64,000 nucleotides of DNA from Roseicyclus sp. (GCF_018402035.1 NZ_JAGYJN010000001.1:558001-622000), one strand, 5' to 3'. Positions 15,978-25,360 are shown, counted from the first letter of the stretch. Notes: a model not told the origin generated them from the sequence alone. A program made the numbers and translations.

Positions 15978-17501
15978 ATGACGAACCCGCTTTACGATGC
16001 ACTTTTCGCCCCGCATGAGGGCAAAACCACCCCCTTCCTGCATTTGCCTGATGGTAGCACACTCAGCCATGGCGCGTTTCTGGATCTGACCGATCAGACC
16101 GCACATGCCTTGGTGGCCCTTGGGCTGGTGCCGGGTGACCGGGTGGCCGTGCATATCGAGAAATCACCCCAAGCGCTGGCGCTTTATGCGGCCTGCATCA
16201 AGGCAGGTGTCGTGTTCTTGCCGCTCAACACCGCCTATACGCCCAAGGAATTGGAATATTTCGTGGGCGACAGCGAAGCGGCCCTGTTCGTGTGCAACCC
16301 GACCGAGGCAGAGGCCATGGCCCCCATCGCGGCGGCGGCGGGTGCGCAGCTTCGCACGCTCGGCGGCGATGGCAGCGGCAGCTTGTCCGATCTCGTCGCA
16401 ACCCAGCCCACAGGCTTTCGCGCCGCACCCCGCAAGGCCGATGATCTGGCGGCCCTGCTTTATACATCGGGCACCACCGGGCGCTCTAAGGGGGCGATGC
16501 TGACGCAAGAAAACCTCTTGTCGAACGCCCAATCACTGCTCGATTGCTGGCGCTTCAGCGCTAGGGATGTGCTTTTGCATGCGCTGCCGATTTTTCACAG
16601 CCATGGGCTATTCGTGGCCACCAATGTGATGCTGCTTGCGGGCGGCGCGATGATCTTCTTGCCGAAATTCGATCTGGAAACCGTGCTGGCGCGCTTGCCA
16701 CAGGCCACGACCATGATGGGTGTGCCGACATTCTACACAAGGCTTCTTGATGACCCGCGCTTTGACCGTGATCTGGTGGGGCATATGCGGCTGTTCATCT
16801 CTGGCTCGGCCCCGCTTTTGGCCGAAACCCATCGCAGCTTTTTCGACCGTACGGGGCACCGCATCCTTGAACGCTACGGCATGACCGAAACCTCGATGAA
16901 TACCTCGAACCCCTATGATGGCGACCGGCGCGCCGGCACCGTGGGCCACCCCCTTCCTGGTGTTGAGGTGCGCGTATGCGACCCCGAAACACAGGCCGAG
17001 CTGTCCACGGGTGAAATCGGTGTGCTACATGTGCGCGGCCCCAATGTGTTCAAAGGCTATTGGCGCATGCCCGAGAAAACCCGCGAGGAATTGCTGCCCG
17101 ATGGCTGGTTCATCACCGGCGATCTGGCCCTGATCGACGCCGATGGCTATGTCACCATCGTCGGGCGCGGCAAGGATCTGATCATCTCGGGCGGCTATAA
17201 TATCTACCCCAAGGAGATCGAGATTTTCCTCGATGGCCAACCCGGCGTAAAGGAAAGCGCCGTGGTGGGCGCGCCGCACCCTGATTTCGGTGAAACCGTC
17301 GTGGCGATCTTGGTCGCGCAATCCGAAGGGTCCATCGATCTTGATGCCATTGATGCTGCCGCACGCGCCGAGCTTGCAGGCTTCAAGCGCCCCAAAAAGA
17401 TCGAGATCATCGACGCCCTGCCCCGCAACACCATGGGGAAAGTACAGAAAAACGAATTGCGCGCACGCTACGCCATGACGTTTCAGCCCAAAGCAGGCTG
17501 A
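15978..17501 (+). CDS. matB: Malonyl-CoA synthetase (acyl-CoA synthetase, MatB type)
   Basis: A 507-residue ANL-superfamily enzyme that activates malonate (or methylmalonate) to its CoA ester with ATP. The P-loop YTSGTTGRSKGAM lies near residue 160 and ERYGMTETSMNTSNPYDGDR near 300. The A8 hinge and catalytic Lys region are DLIISGGYNIYPKEIE and MGKVQKNELR near the C-terminus. MatB-like proteins share the NPYDGDRRAGTVG stretch. It follows a GntR gene on the same strand. Other substrates cannot be excluded. Malonyl-CoA made here could feed fatty-acid synthesis. Confidence 0.87.
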   Translation: MTNPLYDALFAPHEGKTTPFLHLPDGSTLSHGAFLDLTDQTAHALVALGLVPGDRVAVHIEKSPQALALYAACIKAGVVFLPLNTAYTPKELEYFVGDSEAALFVCNPTEAEAMAPIAAAAGAQLRTLGGDGSGSLSDLVATQPTGFRAAPRKADDLAALLYTSGTTGRSKGAMLTQENLLSNAQSLLDCWRFSARDVLLHALPIFHSHGLFVATNVMLLAGGAMIFLPKFDLETVLARLPQATTMMGVPTFYTRLLDDPRFDRDLVGHMRLFISGSAPLLAETHRSFFDRTGHRILERYGMTETSMNTSNPYDGDRRAGTVGHPLPGVEVRVCDPETQAELSTGEIGVLHVRGPNVFKGYWRMPEKTREELLPDGWFITGDLALIDADGYVTIVGRGKDLIISGGYNIYPKEIEIFLDGQPGVKESAVVGAPHPDFGETVVAILVAQSEGSIDLDAIDAAARAELAGFKRPKKIEIIDALPRNTMGKVQKNELRARYAMTFQPKAG

Positions 17502-17892
17502 AACGCGACGCGGCAGCCGAAAGCCAGCACGCAGCCCAAAAGACGCATAGTCAAACCACGCGCTCAAGTAACCTGATGGGCGGCAGCGCACCAAAAGAGC
17601 AAAATGGCGCACCTTGGCCGCAGAAGATGAGAACGGGAAAGTTGATTTGAAACCGTAGGTTGGCGTTAAAAAATAGCCGCCTTCGGCGGGGGGCTGTTGG
17701 GTATTTCTATCAATCTCTGTTTGATGGATTATCAAGCCGCGATTATTGGAAAATACGAAATTTGCGCCCTTCAAACTCTACCGCGTTCTCCTCAAAGCAG
17801 ATGGTCGATGCGACATCAGGGGCATGAGAGTTAAACCTATGCTGACATCGCATGCGTTTGCCTCCGGCTACACTTGGAAAAACGTCGCTTTT
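17502..17892. other. Intergenic stretch between matB and the GntP permease
   Basis: This 391-bp gap separates two convergent genes. It holds one recognisable minus-strand terminator (17668-17695). No ORF in it has a family resemblance or good codon use, and the part from about 17700 is lower in GC than the genes. Nothing else is supported. Confidence 0.6.
17668..17695 (-). terminator. Intrinsic terminator downstream of phnDCE-gntP
   Basis: On the minus strand a C-rich hairpin CCGCC-GAA-GGCGG is followed by CTATTTTTTAA, a good intrinsic terminator. It lies about 200 bases beyond the permease stop and would end the transcript of the phosphonate-type ABC/GntP operon. Confidence 0.65.
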
Positions 17893-19251
17893 TCAAAAAT
17901 TGCCAAACACTATCCCCAACGCGATGATGATCGCACAGGCCACGGTTGGGCCCAGAACGGCAACCATGAAGATATCTCCGTATGCCTGACGGTGGGTCAT
18001 GCCGCAGATACCCAGCAGCGTGATAACCGCGCCATTATGGGGCAAGGTGTCCAGCCCGCCCGTCGCCACCGAAACGACCCTGTGCAACAGCGCGGGGTCC
18101 ACGCCCTGCGCTATCGCCCCTTGCATAAGCGAAGGCCCCAAAGCATCCAGCGCGATCGACATTCCCCCGGAGGCCGAGCCGGTGATCCCAGCCAGCGTCC
18201 CCGAGGCAAGAGCCGCCGAGATCACGACATGCCCCCCCGCCAAACCATCGAGGCTTTGGCGCAGCACCTCGAACCCCGGCAAGCTTGCGATGACAGCGCC
18301 GAATCCCACAAGGCTCGCCGTGTTGAACAGTGGCAAAAGCGCCGAGGTCGCGCCCGTGTTCAGCGTCTCTGCCAGCCGAGGCGGCCTGCTGAGGGATAGC
18401 GCAAGCACGAGCGCAACAGACAGCGCCGCGATCACCGACCACATACCGCCGACCCGCGACAGATCGGTTGCACCGTAAAGCGGAAGGGCAAGGTATCCAG
18501 TCTCGAGCGCGGGCAGGACTAGAACGCCCATCGCCAGCGTGACGATCCCCACCGACAAGATCGGCGTCAGCGCCACCCAGAGCGGCAGGGTACAATCGCC
18601 TGGCGGATTGTGCGGTGCGTCCGGCGGTGCATCCCCCACCAATGCCCGCGCGCGGTAGCGAAGCCATCCCAAACCAAGCGTCAGCATCACCGCCCCCGCG
18701 ATAACCCCCAATCCGGGTGCTGCAAAGGGCGTGGTGCCGAAGGTCGCCATCGGGATCGCGTTCTGGATCGAGGGCGTACCCGGCAGTGCCGTCATTGTAA
18801 AAGTGAAAGCCCCAAGTGCAATGGTCGCCGGGATCAGCCGTGCGGGCAGCGCGGTCTGGGCGAAAAGAGCCCGCGCCAGCGGCCATGCAGCAAAGGCCAC
18901 CACGAAAAGAGATACCCCGCCATAGGTCAGCATTGCACAGGCCAGCACCACCGCCAGCATGGCATTCGACGGCCCCACAGCCGTCGAAATGGCCCGCGCC
19001 AACCTCTCGGCCGCGCCGGATGCCTCCATTACCTTGCCAAACAACGCTCCCAGCAGGAACAGCGGAAAAAAGGCCACCACAAAGCCACCGGCCGCTTCCA
19101 TGAAGATTTGGGTATAGGCCGCCAAGACCGGCATGCCGGAGATGAGCGCCGCAAGGGCCGCCAGAAGCGGGGCTAGCACCAGAACCGACAGCCCAGCCCA
19201 GGCCCCCACGATCAGCAGGGCAAGAGCAATCAAGATCAGAATGACGGACAT
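17893..19251 (-). CDS. GntP-family organic-acid:H+ symporter/permease
   Basis: A 452-residue membrane protein with about 12-14 helices, starting MSVILILIALALL after GGGGAG. GntP-family loops are visible: FFPLFLLGALFGKVMEASGA, LTYGGVSLFVVAFAAWPLAR, ALPGTPSIQNAIPM, and near the C-terminus SVATGGLDTLPHNGAVITLL. The family imports gluconate, glycerate and related acids. It lies 186 bp after phnE on the same strand and before the terminator at 17668, so it is probably the last gene of that operon. The substrate is unknown. Confidence 0.87.
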   Translation of the reverse strand: MSVILILIALALLIVGAWAGLSVLVLAPLLAALAALISGMPVLAAYTQIFMEAAGGFVVAFFPLFLLGALFGKVMEASGAAERLARAISTAVGPSNAMLAVVLACAMLTYGGVSLFVVAFAAWPLARALFAQTALPARLIPATIALGAFTFTMTALPGTPSIQNAIPMATFGTTPFAAPGLGVIAGAVMLTLGLGWLRYRARALVGDAPPDAPHNPPGDCTLPLWVALTPILSVGIVTLAMGVLVLPALETGYLALPLYGATDLSRVGGMWSVIAALSVALVLALSLSRPPRLAETLNTGATSALLPLFNTASLVGFGAVIASLPGFEVLRQSLDGLAGGHVVISAALASGTLAGITGSASGGMSIALDALGPSLMQGAIAQGVDPALLHRVVSVATGGLDTLPHNGAVITLLGICGMTHRQAYGDIFMVAVLGPTVACAIIIALGIVFGNF

Positions 19252-19437
19252 TGAAACTCCCCTGCTGCGCCGCAGCGTGGACGCAGACGGGCAGCTTTTC
19301 AAGCCCGCATAGGGCAGCTTGGGCAAGCGTTGGTCAGGTCGATAAGGCCAAGTCCGCCGTGCTTTGGGCGCGCTTTGCACAAAGCGACCCTTCGCAGCAG
19401 CACATGACATCTGCGTTTGATCCGTGTTATTCGCCCG

Positions 19438-20229
19438 TCAGATGATCCGTTTTCGGATGCTCGACGAGATCTGTTCGAAAACCACCACGACCACCAGAAT
19501 GACGAGGATGATCGCTGCGGCCTGATCGTAGCGGAACAGGCGCATTGCGGTAGACAACTCCACACCGATCCCGCCGGCCCCCACAAGTCCAAGCGTCACA
19601 GCCGAGCGGATCGCCTTCTCGACGCTGAACAGTGACGTCGCCGTCATAGATGCAAAGCTCTCGGGCAAGATGGCACCAAAGATCACCGACAAGCGGCCTG
19701 CACCCGTCGATGTCAACGCCTCGGACGGGCCTTTCTGAACCTCTTCGAACCGCTCGGAATAGAAGCGTGCGGCGAAACCGATCGTGTCCATGATGATCGC
19801 AAGAATACCTGCAAGCGGCCCAAGCCCGACGGTAACCACGAAAATCAATGCCCAGATCAGATCAGGGATCGTGCGCGATACGGAAATCACAAAGCGCGCC
19901 ACGGTGCGAACCACCGCATTCGGTGCAGTATTGCGCGCTGCCAGCAGCGCCAGAGGAATTGAGAACAGGCATCCGAATGTGACGCCGACCACTGCGATGT
20001 TGAGCGTTTCCCACATAGCATCCGCGATGTTGGGCGCACGCGCGAAATCGGGCGGCACAGCCTGACCGATGAAGCGCACAAGATTGCTTGCGCCGCGCAC
20101 CAAACGGTCAAAGGATATCTCGGATGCAACCACGCCTTGAATGAAGAAGGCTGCAAAGCCCACAACCAGCACCCATGTCAGGGCCGAGGGCGCGCGAAAT
20201 CGGGGAGGTATGCGGGTGTTCTCAGTCAT
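19438..20229 (-). CDS. phnE: Phosphonate/phosphite-type ABC transporter permease
   Basis: A 263-residue inner-membrane permease with about six helices. The EAA loop reads FYSERFEEVQKGPSEALTSTGAGR (the conserved E..A..G region), and the N-terminal part has TLNIAVVGVTFGCLFSIPLALLAARN, typical of PhnE. The start ATG overlaps the phnC stop as ATGA. It works with PhnC (ATPase) and PhnD (binding protein). No C-P lyase (phnGHIJKLM), phnX or phnW gene is in the window, so the ligand may be phosphite, a phosphonate or something else. Confidence 0.9.
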   Translation of the reverse strand: MTENTRIPPRFRAPSALTWVLVVGFAAFFIQGVVASEISFDRLVRGASNLVRFIGQAVPPDFARAPNIADAMWETLNIAVVGVTFGCLFSIPLALLAARNTAPNAVVRTVARFVISVSRTIPDLIWALIFVVTVGLGPLAGILAIIMDTIGFAARFYSERFEEVQKGPSEALTSTGAGRLSVIFGAILPESFASMTATSLFSVEKAIRSAVTLGLVGAGGIGVELSTAMRLFRYDQAAAIILVILVVVVVFEQISSSIRKRII

Positions 20230-21011
20230 GCGGCGTCTTCCTCTCCCTTGGCGTCAACGCGGGTCATGCCGGTGTAAAGCGCGTTCAATTGCACAGGGTC
20301 GGTGTCCGCGATGGCGGCGTCGATGGCGACCTGTCCCGCTTTCATGCCGATGATGCGATCTGCGTATTCGCGGGCCAAATCCAATTGGTGCAATGTGCAA
20401 AGCATGCTCAGCCCCTCTTCGCGCACGATCTGCCAAAGGAGGTCCAGCACCTCACGCCCGGCTTTGGGGTCAAGGCTTGCGATAGGTTCGTCCGCGATCA
20501 CAACCTTTGGGGCCTGCATCAGCATACGCGCGATGGCGACGCGTTGCTGCTGCCCCCCCGACAGCTGAGATGGCCGATGCTGTGCGCGGTCGGCCATGCC
20601 CACACGCTCAAGGCATGCCATAGCGCGCGCGCGTTCTTGGGCCGATGCGGTCATTCCGAGGCAAGATAACAGACCAAAACGATGCCGCCCCATTGCTCCA
20701 AGAAGCACATTCTGAAAGGCACTCAATTGCGGCACGAGGTTGAATTGCTGAAACACGTAGCCCATGCCACGCCGAATGCGGCGCAACTCCCCCCGAGAGG
20801 CGTCTGCAAGGCTGTCACCATGGATCAAGATACGGCCTGATTGCAGCTTCTCCAGCCCGTTCAGGCTACGCATCAAGGTAGATTTTCCGCAGCCATTGGC
20901 ACCGAGCAGAACCACCCCCTGTCCGACAGGGATATCGAAGGTCACGCCGCGCAAGACCTCTAGCTGACCATAGCTAACGCGCAGTTCCGTACAACAAATC
21001 GCTGATGTCAT
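20226..21011 (-). CDS. phnC: Phosphonate/phosphite-type ABC transporter ATP-binding protein
   Basis: A 261-residue ABC ATPase: Walker A GANGCGKSTL (residues about 33-42), Q-loop YVFQQFNLVPQLSAFQNVL, signature LSGGQQQRVAIARML, Walker B KVVIADEPIASLD and switch His in MLCTLHQLDLA. The QFNLVPQLSAFQNVLLGAMGR stretch is characteristic of PhnC. The stop overlaps phnE by 4 bp. It energises uptake of the PhnD ligand. It is 91 bp downstream of phnD, with a hairpin in between. Confidence 0.93.
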   Translation of the reverse strand: MTSAICCTELRVSYGQLEVLRGVTFDIPVGQGVVLLGANGCGKSTLMRSLNGLEKLQSGRILIHGDSLADASRGELRRIRRGMGYVFQQFNLVPQLSAFQNVLLGAMGRHRFGLLSCLGMTASAQERARAMACLERVGMADRAQHRPSQLSGGQQQRVAIARMLMQAPKVVIADEPIASLDPKAGREVLDLLWQIVREEGLSMLCTLHQLDLAREYADRIIGMKAGQVAIDAAIADTDPVQLNALYTGMTRVDAKGEEDAA

Positions 21012-21051
21012 CAGATACTCCGTGCCTCGGCAAGGCGTTCAAAATAAGCAC

Positions 21052-21080
21052 GGACGGCCACCCCAAACGGGATGGCCGCC
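21052..21080 (-). terminator. Stem-loop between phnD and phnC
   Basis: On the minus strand GGCGGCCATCCC-GTTT-GGGGTGGCCGTCC folds into a nearly perfect GC-rich hairpin, followed by GTGCTTATTTTG. It sits between the binding-protein gene and the ATPase gene. It probably attenuates or protects transcript ends so that PhnD is made in excess. Confidence 0.6.
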
Positions 21081-21102
21081 CGACATTAACAAAGATTATG
21101 GA

Positions 21103-21987
21103 TCAATCGTCCAGCGCGATGCCTGCAACTTCATAGGCCATGCGCACCACATCATAGATCGCGGGATCGGTCTCAAAGGACATGTAGGCGTCGCGTTCGA
21201 TGAACTTGTCGGCGTTGCGCTCGGTCGAGGTCAGGCTTTCCCACAAGACGTCCGCATGCTCGGCCAGTGTGGTGCGCAACGCGTCGCGGCATTCTTGCGG
21301 AAGGCTGGCGCGCATCACAACTGGGTCGCCGGGCAGGGTGTCGGTCTGAGCCAGCAGACGGTATTCCGTGTTCGGGTCTTGCTTGCGCACGGCATCCCAA
21401 TCCTTGTTGCCGCCGCCCATTGCATCAACATCGCCATTGATCAGCACCTGAATGCGCGCATCGCCTGCCATGATGATCTCAACATCATTCTCGGGGTCGA
21501 GACCAGCTTCTGCCATCAGCATCATCGGGAAGATATGCCCCGAGGTAGAGCCGACATCCTTGAGGGCGACACGGCGACCGGCCAGATCGGCCAGCGTTTG
21601 GATATCGCTATCGGCCTTCACGACAAAGCTAGAGCCGTAGTGCGGGCGCACGATCGAGAACAGGATATCCATCTCAGCCAATTGCTGGAACAGCACGAAC
21701 TCGGACGGCCCAGCGAAAACAAACTCAACCTCGTCAAACTGAAGCGCAGTGCCAGCAGCAGTGCGGTTGGACAACGAGTAAAGTGCGAGCTCAACCCCGG
21801 TCAGCCCCTCGAAGGTTTCAGCGAAGGGGCCGAAAGCCTCGGTCAGATCACCCATGCCTTCGATGCCGGTATCGGCCATGCGCAGCGGCGCGGGGCATGC
21901 ATCTGCCACGGACTGGGCGGATGCGGAACCAGCAAAAAGAGCTGCAATCACGGCTGCCGATACAACAAAACGATTCGATACGGTCAT
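21103..21987 (-). CDS. phnD: Phosphate/phosphite/phosphonate ABC transporter substrate-binding protein
   Basis: A 294-residue periplasmic binding protein. ATG at 21987 (8 bases after GGAGA) gives a Sec signal peptide, MTVSNRFVVSAAVIAALFAG, with cleavage at about ASAQ. The mature domain has VEFVFAGPSEFVLF and VRPHYGSSFVVKADSDIQTL. DLAGRRVALKDVGSTSGHIFP is the PhnD-type phosphoryl-binding loop (Ser-Thr-Ser-Gly). It leads the operon phnD-phnC-phnE-gntP. The ligand class is supported; the exact ligand is not. Confidence 0.9.
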   Translation of the reverse strand: MTVSNRFVVSAAVIAALFAGSASAQSVADACPAPLRMADTGIEGMGDLTEAFGPFAETFEGLTGVELALYSLSNRTAAGTALQFDEVEFVFAGPSEFVLFQQLAEMDILFSIVRPHYGSSFVVKADSDIQTLADLAGRRVALKDVGSTSGHIFPMMLMAEAGLDPENDVEIIMAGDARIQVLINGDVDAMGGGNKDWDAVRKQDPNTEYRLLAQTDTLPGDPVVMRASLPQECRDALRTTLAEHADVLWESLTSTERNADKFIERDAYMSFETDPAIYDVVRMAYEVAGIALDD

Positions 21988-22752
21988 AACTTGGGTCTCC
22001 TGTTTTCCAATTTCGAGAAGCCTATCAACAAGAAATGACGCGTATGTGACATGTGCTCGGCTTTGCTGAAGCTGCCTGACCTTCGGATGCAGCGCCGTCG
22101 TGATGACGCATCTTGTGAGGATGATGTGATCATCATGTCGGTGTCGGGCGATGTTCTAGACTGCGTCCGTCGCTTGCTACGCCAGAATTGTGCGCATTGC
22201 GCATGACGCGGCCGCCCACTTTGGGCAGCTTGTGACAGTTACAACACCCCTACTGCCGCTGAGAGCTGCTGTACTCACGCCAACGTCGCGTTGGGTGTTG
22301 CCCATATCGCTGCGCCATCCCAGCGTCGCGTGGAAGCGTATGTAAACGTCCTTATAGGCAAACGGGATCGACATGATGATTGTGATCGTCGATCGCAATT
22401 TTGGCCATCTCGCCGCGCATTCGGAACGACACATGCTGATCGCACAGGCCGCCTCTGCCCTCGCTTTGATCAAAAGTGGCACGGTTCTTGCTCAAATTTG
22501 GAAAGATGCGCTTGAGGTGCGGTTTGATGTTTCATCCATACAAAGCAAATATCGCCGCTGCAAATGTGGGTACAGGGCCATATTCTCGCATCTTGGATTG
22601 CACGCCAGCGGGTGTACCAGCGCAATCGCTGCGCAGACTTTCTGACCGTCGAGAATCTGGCGGCAAGGTTGCGAAACTGGCCTTCCAGAGGAGCGACAAA
22701 CATTGCGCGGGGCCGGCGTGATCGAAATGCTGGGTGATAGGTTGTTTTGCAC
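21988..22752. other. 765-bp gap without a supported gene
   Basis: Between phnD and the DUF882 gene the GC content drops to around 50-55%. Several ORFs of 60-100 codons exist on both strands, but none has recognisable motifs, a good ribosome site or consistent codon bias. The presumed phnD promoter must lie in the first 100-200 bases. The rest may be decayed foreign DNA, and nothing specific can be named. Confidence 0.5.
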
Positions 22753-23439
22753 ATGAAGCGTTGTGCTCATGTTTCAAGACGTATGGTTTTGGCTGGACTG
22801 CTGGCGGCACCTTCTGCGGCAGCATCTGCGCCGCTGATCGATCTCACCAAGGGAACGGGAATTTTTGCGTTAGACAATAATCAGGGCCGGCCGACCGGGT
22901 TCCAAAGCCTTTACACACAAGATCCGGCGATTTCTGCACAACCGCCCAACACGCTGGAACCTGCAAGTCCACTCAATCCATTCGAGACCGGACTTAGGCT
23001 GAACCTACGCAATGCAAACATCGATGAGCAGATGTCGTTGAGTGTTCCACCAACACTGCAACTGAGTGCACTAGATCGGCAACGATTAAACCACTTTCTG
23101 CGGGATTGGCGCGAAAATGAAACCGTTCAGATGGATGATCAGGTTTTGCAATATCTGTTTTTGATCTGTGCGGAACATAATATGCATGGCAGCGCGTTGG
23201 ATGTCTTGATTGCCTCAGGATATCGCAGCACCAAGACCAACGAATTATTGCGTCAACGCAGTCGTGAAGTTGCCGTGAACTCGTGGCACACCCAAGGCAA
23301 AGCGATCGACTTTTATCTTCCGGGCGTTTCAAATCGTCAGCTTGGCGCAAAAGCCCGCGATATTTGTACGGGCGGTGTTGGTGTTTACAGCAATTTTGTC
23401 CACATCGACAGCGGAGCGCGTCGCCAATGGGGGGCATAG
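22753..23439 (+). CDS. DUF882/YcbK-family peptidase M15-like protein (Tat-type export signal)
   Basis: A 228-residue protein of the M15_2 metallopeptidase-like family, probable peptidoglycan-active or envelope proteins. The N-terminus has SRRMVLAGLLAAPSAAASA, a twin-arginine-like export signal. The C-terminal domain keeps IASGYRSTKTNELLR, NSWHTQGKAIDFY (zinc His and Asp) and YSNFVHIDSGARRQWG (second zinc His). Residues about 30-110 are a less conserved linker. ATG at 22753 is preferred over a TTG two codons earlier. It is isolated between low-information regions, and its GC is lower than most genes here. Confidence 0.85.
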   Translation: MKRCAHVSRRMVLAGLLAAPSAAASAPLIDLTKGTGIFALDNNQGRPTGFQSLYTQDPAISAQPPNTLEPASPLNPFETGLRLNLRNANIDEQMSLSVPPTLQLSALDRQRLNHFLRDWRENETVQMDDQVLQYLFLICAEHNMHGSALDVLIASGYRSTKTNELLRQRSREVAVNSWHTQGKAIDFYLPGVSNRQLGAKARDICTGGVGVYSNFVHIDSGARRQWGA

Positions 23440-23920
23440 ACAGCCTTGTTTAGCCAAGGCCTCTGTTTTCTCCTTCAGACCTGCTCGCAAGACCCCCCAA
23501 TGCCATCTCTGCCGTGGTTCCCTTAGGCCATGGTAAGCCGCCAAGATGCACAGGGCTGACCTCCTACCCCTCTCATCTCTGCTACCAAAACCGCCAAACC
23601 AACGGGATAGCCCAGCACGGCAGAGCCACAGCCGGTACACGGTTCCCAAAATCCCCATCGCGGGTCAGGGTTATACACGTTATCCCTGCCCCCCTTGCCG
23701 TGCGCTCCGGGGGTATGCCTCAGGGGTCTTGAGGGGATGATACAGGGCCATAGCATTGGCGGGACAGGTTCTAGCAGGGGAATACCTGCAAGGATGTCAT
23801 GCAGGATGGCTGACCAGATGACTGATCAAGAACATCCTACCTGCGCCAGTGTCAGCCGTGCCATATCTCATAAAATCATAGGGTTAGTATGATGATGGCG
23901 GATCAGGAGTGAGCCAAACA
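23440..23920. other. Gene-poor stretch next to the integrase cassette
   Basis: This 481-bp stretch lies between the DUF882 gene and the left 120-bp repeat. A minus-strand ORF of 77 codons (23523-23756, with RDNVYNPDPRWGFWEP) is open but has no recognised family. No promoter or terminator is clear. It may be the remnant of an element once linked to the integrase. Confidence 0.4.
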
Positions 23921-24040
23921 CCCTTCGGGTGCGCCACTTTGACCACATTGAGACCAGTCTCACGGTCAGCATCTCGTTGATAACCCTTGGAAATTCCTGT
24001 CTCGCGTTCATGCGGGCTGCCAAATGGGTTGACCAGATTG
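23921..24040 (+). repeat. Left copy of a 120-bp inverted repeat, carrying a tRNA-Arg 3' fragment
   Basis: It matches the reverse complement of 25241-25360 at 118 of 120 positions; the two differences are at 24006 and 24008. Its first 16 bases, CCCTTCGGGTGCGCCA, equal the 3' end of tRNA-Arg(CCG). Similarity stops abruptly at both ends. It ends 3 bases before the integrase stop codon. An att-like repeat in inverted rather than direct orientation is unusual. Confidence 0.9.
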
Positions 24041-24043
24041 GGT

Positions 24044-25294
24044 TTACCCACCCTGCTCAGACACCTTCACCATCCAGTCATGCAGGATTTCTAGGGGATA
24101 CCCGCTACCATAGCCCTGCCCTACACCGGCTCTCGCCCATCCGCCGATCTGATCGGTGATATCGCTCGGACACTGCACGGCCCGTAGACGATCCCGCATC
24201 GAATGCCGGAAGCTGTGCATCGTGCAGCCATCCGGCACATATTCGCCCATCCATTTGTTCAGAGCAGCACTGGCTGAGTTCGCAGATGTGGTCCCTGCCC
24301 TGTTATAGCGTGGGAACAGGAACGCAGAGCCATCACCCTGCGCATAGGCCTGTCTGGCCCCCCAAAGTGCCTCTCCGACCAGAGGAACTAGCCGATCACT
24401 GCTTGCGGTCTTCAGCCCACGCCATGGATGTCGTTGAACTTTGAGATAGGGCATAGGACCGTCCAGATCGCATAGGTCCTCTCGCGCCAGACCTGCCACC
24501 TCTGCCAAGCGCATTCCGGTGTCAGAGACGATGGCAATCAGCCAGCGCATGTCGTCGTTCAGGTCACGGCAGGCCCGCTGCACCTTCTTGATATCTTGCA
24601 CCGGGATGGGCTTCCGGATCACCACACCAGCCTGTCGGTCATGATAGACCCCACGGAAGGGGTTGGTGATGTTCAGGGCCAACTCCGACACGGCAAAGTT
24701 GAAGACGGCGTTCACGTTTGAGAAGGCACGGGTCACAGACGACCCAGCCAAGCCACGGACCACCAACCAATCGCGAAGGGCGAGTGCATCTTGTCGGGAA
24801 TATGACGAGAGAGGACGATCTTGCGCTACTTGCGTGAGATAACCTGCTGCCCGCCGGATATCGACAGCAAACGTCTTGGGTCGCCCATTACCGCGCAGGC
24901 GCAGATAGAGGTCCACGGCATCAGACATCGTAGGACAATCATCAGGCTTTTCAGTAGCTTGGCCAACATCCCGACTGAGGCCCAGTGGAATAGTCTTTGG
25001 ACGAGATTTGACAAAGGCCATGCCCGGTACGTCCATCTGCGCAAGACGTATCTGGGTCCAATAGGCATCAAGCTGCGCAGCAGCCACATCAGCAAGCGAC
25101 TTAGCCCGTTGAGGTGACCGCGTTCGAAGCCCGTGAACAATTCTCGAGCAAGAATAGTGAGACCGCAGGTCGGAAGGAACACGCCGCGAGAAGTAGAAAT
25201 AGCCACGACGAACGAAGGTGTAGGGAGGTGAATTGGTCAGCAATCTGGTCAACCCATTTGGCAGCCCGCATGGAAGCGAGACAGGAATTTCCAA
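24044..25294 (-). CDS. Tyrosine recombinase/phage-type integrase
   Basis: A protein of up to 416 residues. The N-terminal part has [16 protein letters not shown] (DUF6538-like arm), then a SAM-like core-binding domain (about 120-215). The catalytic domain shows the first Arg in [23 protein letters not shown] (His-x-x-Arg), and a C-terminal [13 protein letters not shown] with the nucleophilic Tyr. No ATG precedes the N-terminal domain. The longest reading starts at a TTG at 25294, inside the right 120-bp repeat, so codons 1-18 come from the repeat; TTG at 25252 or 25243 are alternatives. It points away from tRNA-Arg, its likely target, and is bracketed by inverted repeats. Confidence 0.9.
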   Translation of the reverse strand: MEIPVSLPCGLPNGLTRLLTNSPPYTFVRRGYFYFSRRVPSDLRSHYSCSRIVHGLRTRSPQRAKSLADVAAAQLDAYWTQIRLAQMDVPGMAFVKSRPKTIPLGLSRDVGQATEKPDDCPTMSDAVDLYLRLRGNGRPKTFAVDIRRAAGYLTQVAQDRPLSSYSRQDALALRDWLVVRGLAGSSVTRAFSNVNAVFNFAVSELALNITNPFRGVYHDRQAGVVIRKPIPVQDIKKVQRACRDLNDDMRWLIAIVSDTGMRLAEVAGLAREDLCDLDGPMPYLKVQRHPWRGLKTASSDRLVPLVGEALWGARQAYAQGDGSAFLFPRYNRAGTTSANSASAALNKWMGEYVPDGCTMHSFRHSMRDRLRAVQCPSDITDQIGGWARAGVGQGYGSGYPLEILHDWMVKVSEQGG

Positions 25295-25344
25295 GGGTTA
25301 TCAACGAGATGCTGACCGTGAGACTGGTCTCAATGTGGTCAAAG

Positions 25345-25360
<16 letters not shown>
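25241..25360 (-). repeat. Right copy of the 120-bp inverted repeat, overlapping tRNA-Arg
   Basis: Reverse complement of 23921-24040 with two mismatches. Sixteen bases (25345-25360) are the 3' end of the intact tRNA-Arg gene; the other 104 run into the integrase N-terminal codons. This is the position expected of an attL or attR core at a tRNA gene. Confidence 0.9.

Noticed and set aside
21022..22038. A 338-codon plus-strand ORF over phnD
   Set aside because: Antisense shadow of phnD, which has a signal peptide, a ribosome site and PhnD motifs; high-GC third positions create long open antisense frames.
22470..22825. Overlapping minus-strand ORFs in the 22-kb gap that might be a transposase relic
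   Set aside because: I could not match any transposase motif in order, unlike the RAYT case, so no feature is claimed.
23523..23756. A 77-codon minus-strand ORF containing RDNVYNPDPRWGFWEP
   Set aside because: Open but with no recognised domain, no clear ribosome site and biased low-complexity composition; mentioned only as content of the gap.
23929..24159. A plus-strand ORF starting [20 protein letters not shown] and its near-copy on the minus strand at 25101-25352
   Set aside because: Both are simply the same frame read through the 120-bp inverted repeat; they diverge where the repeat ends and have no independent family match.
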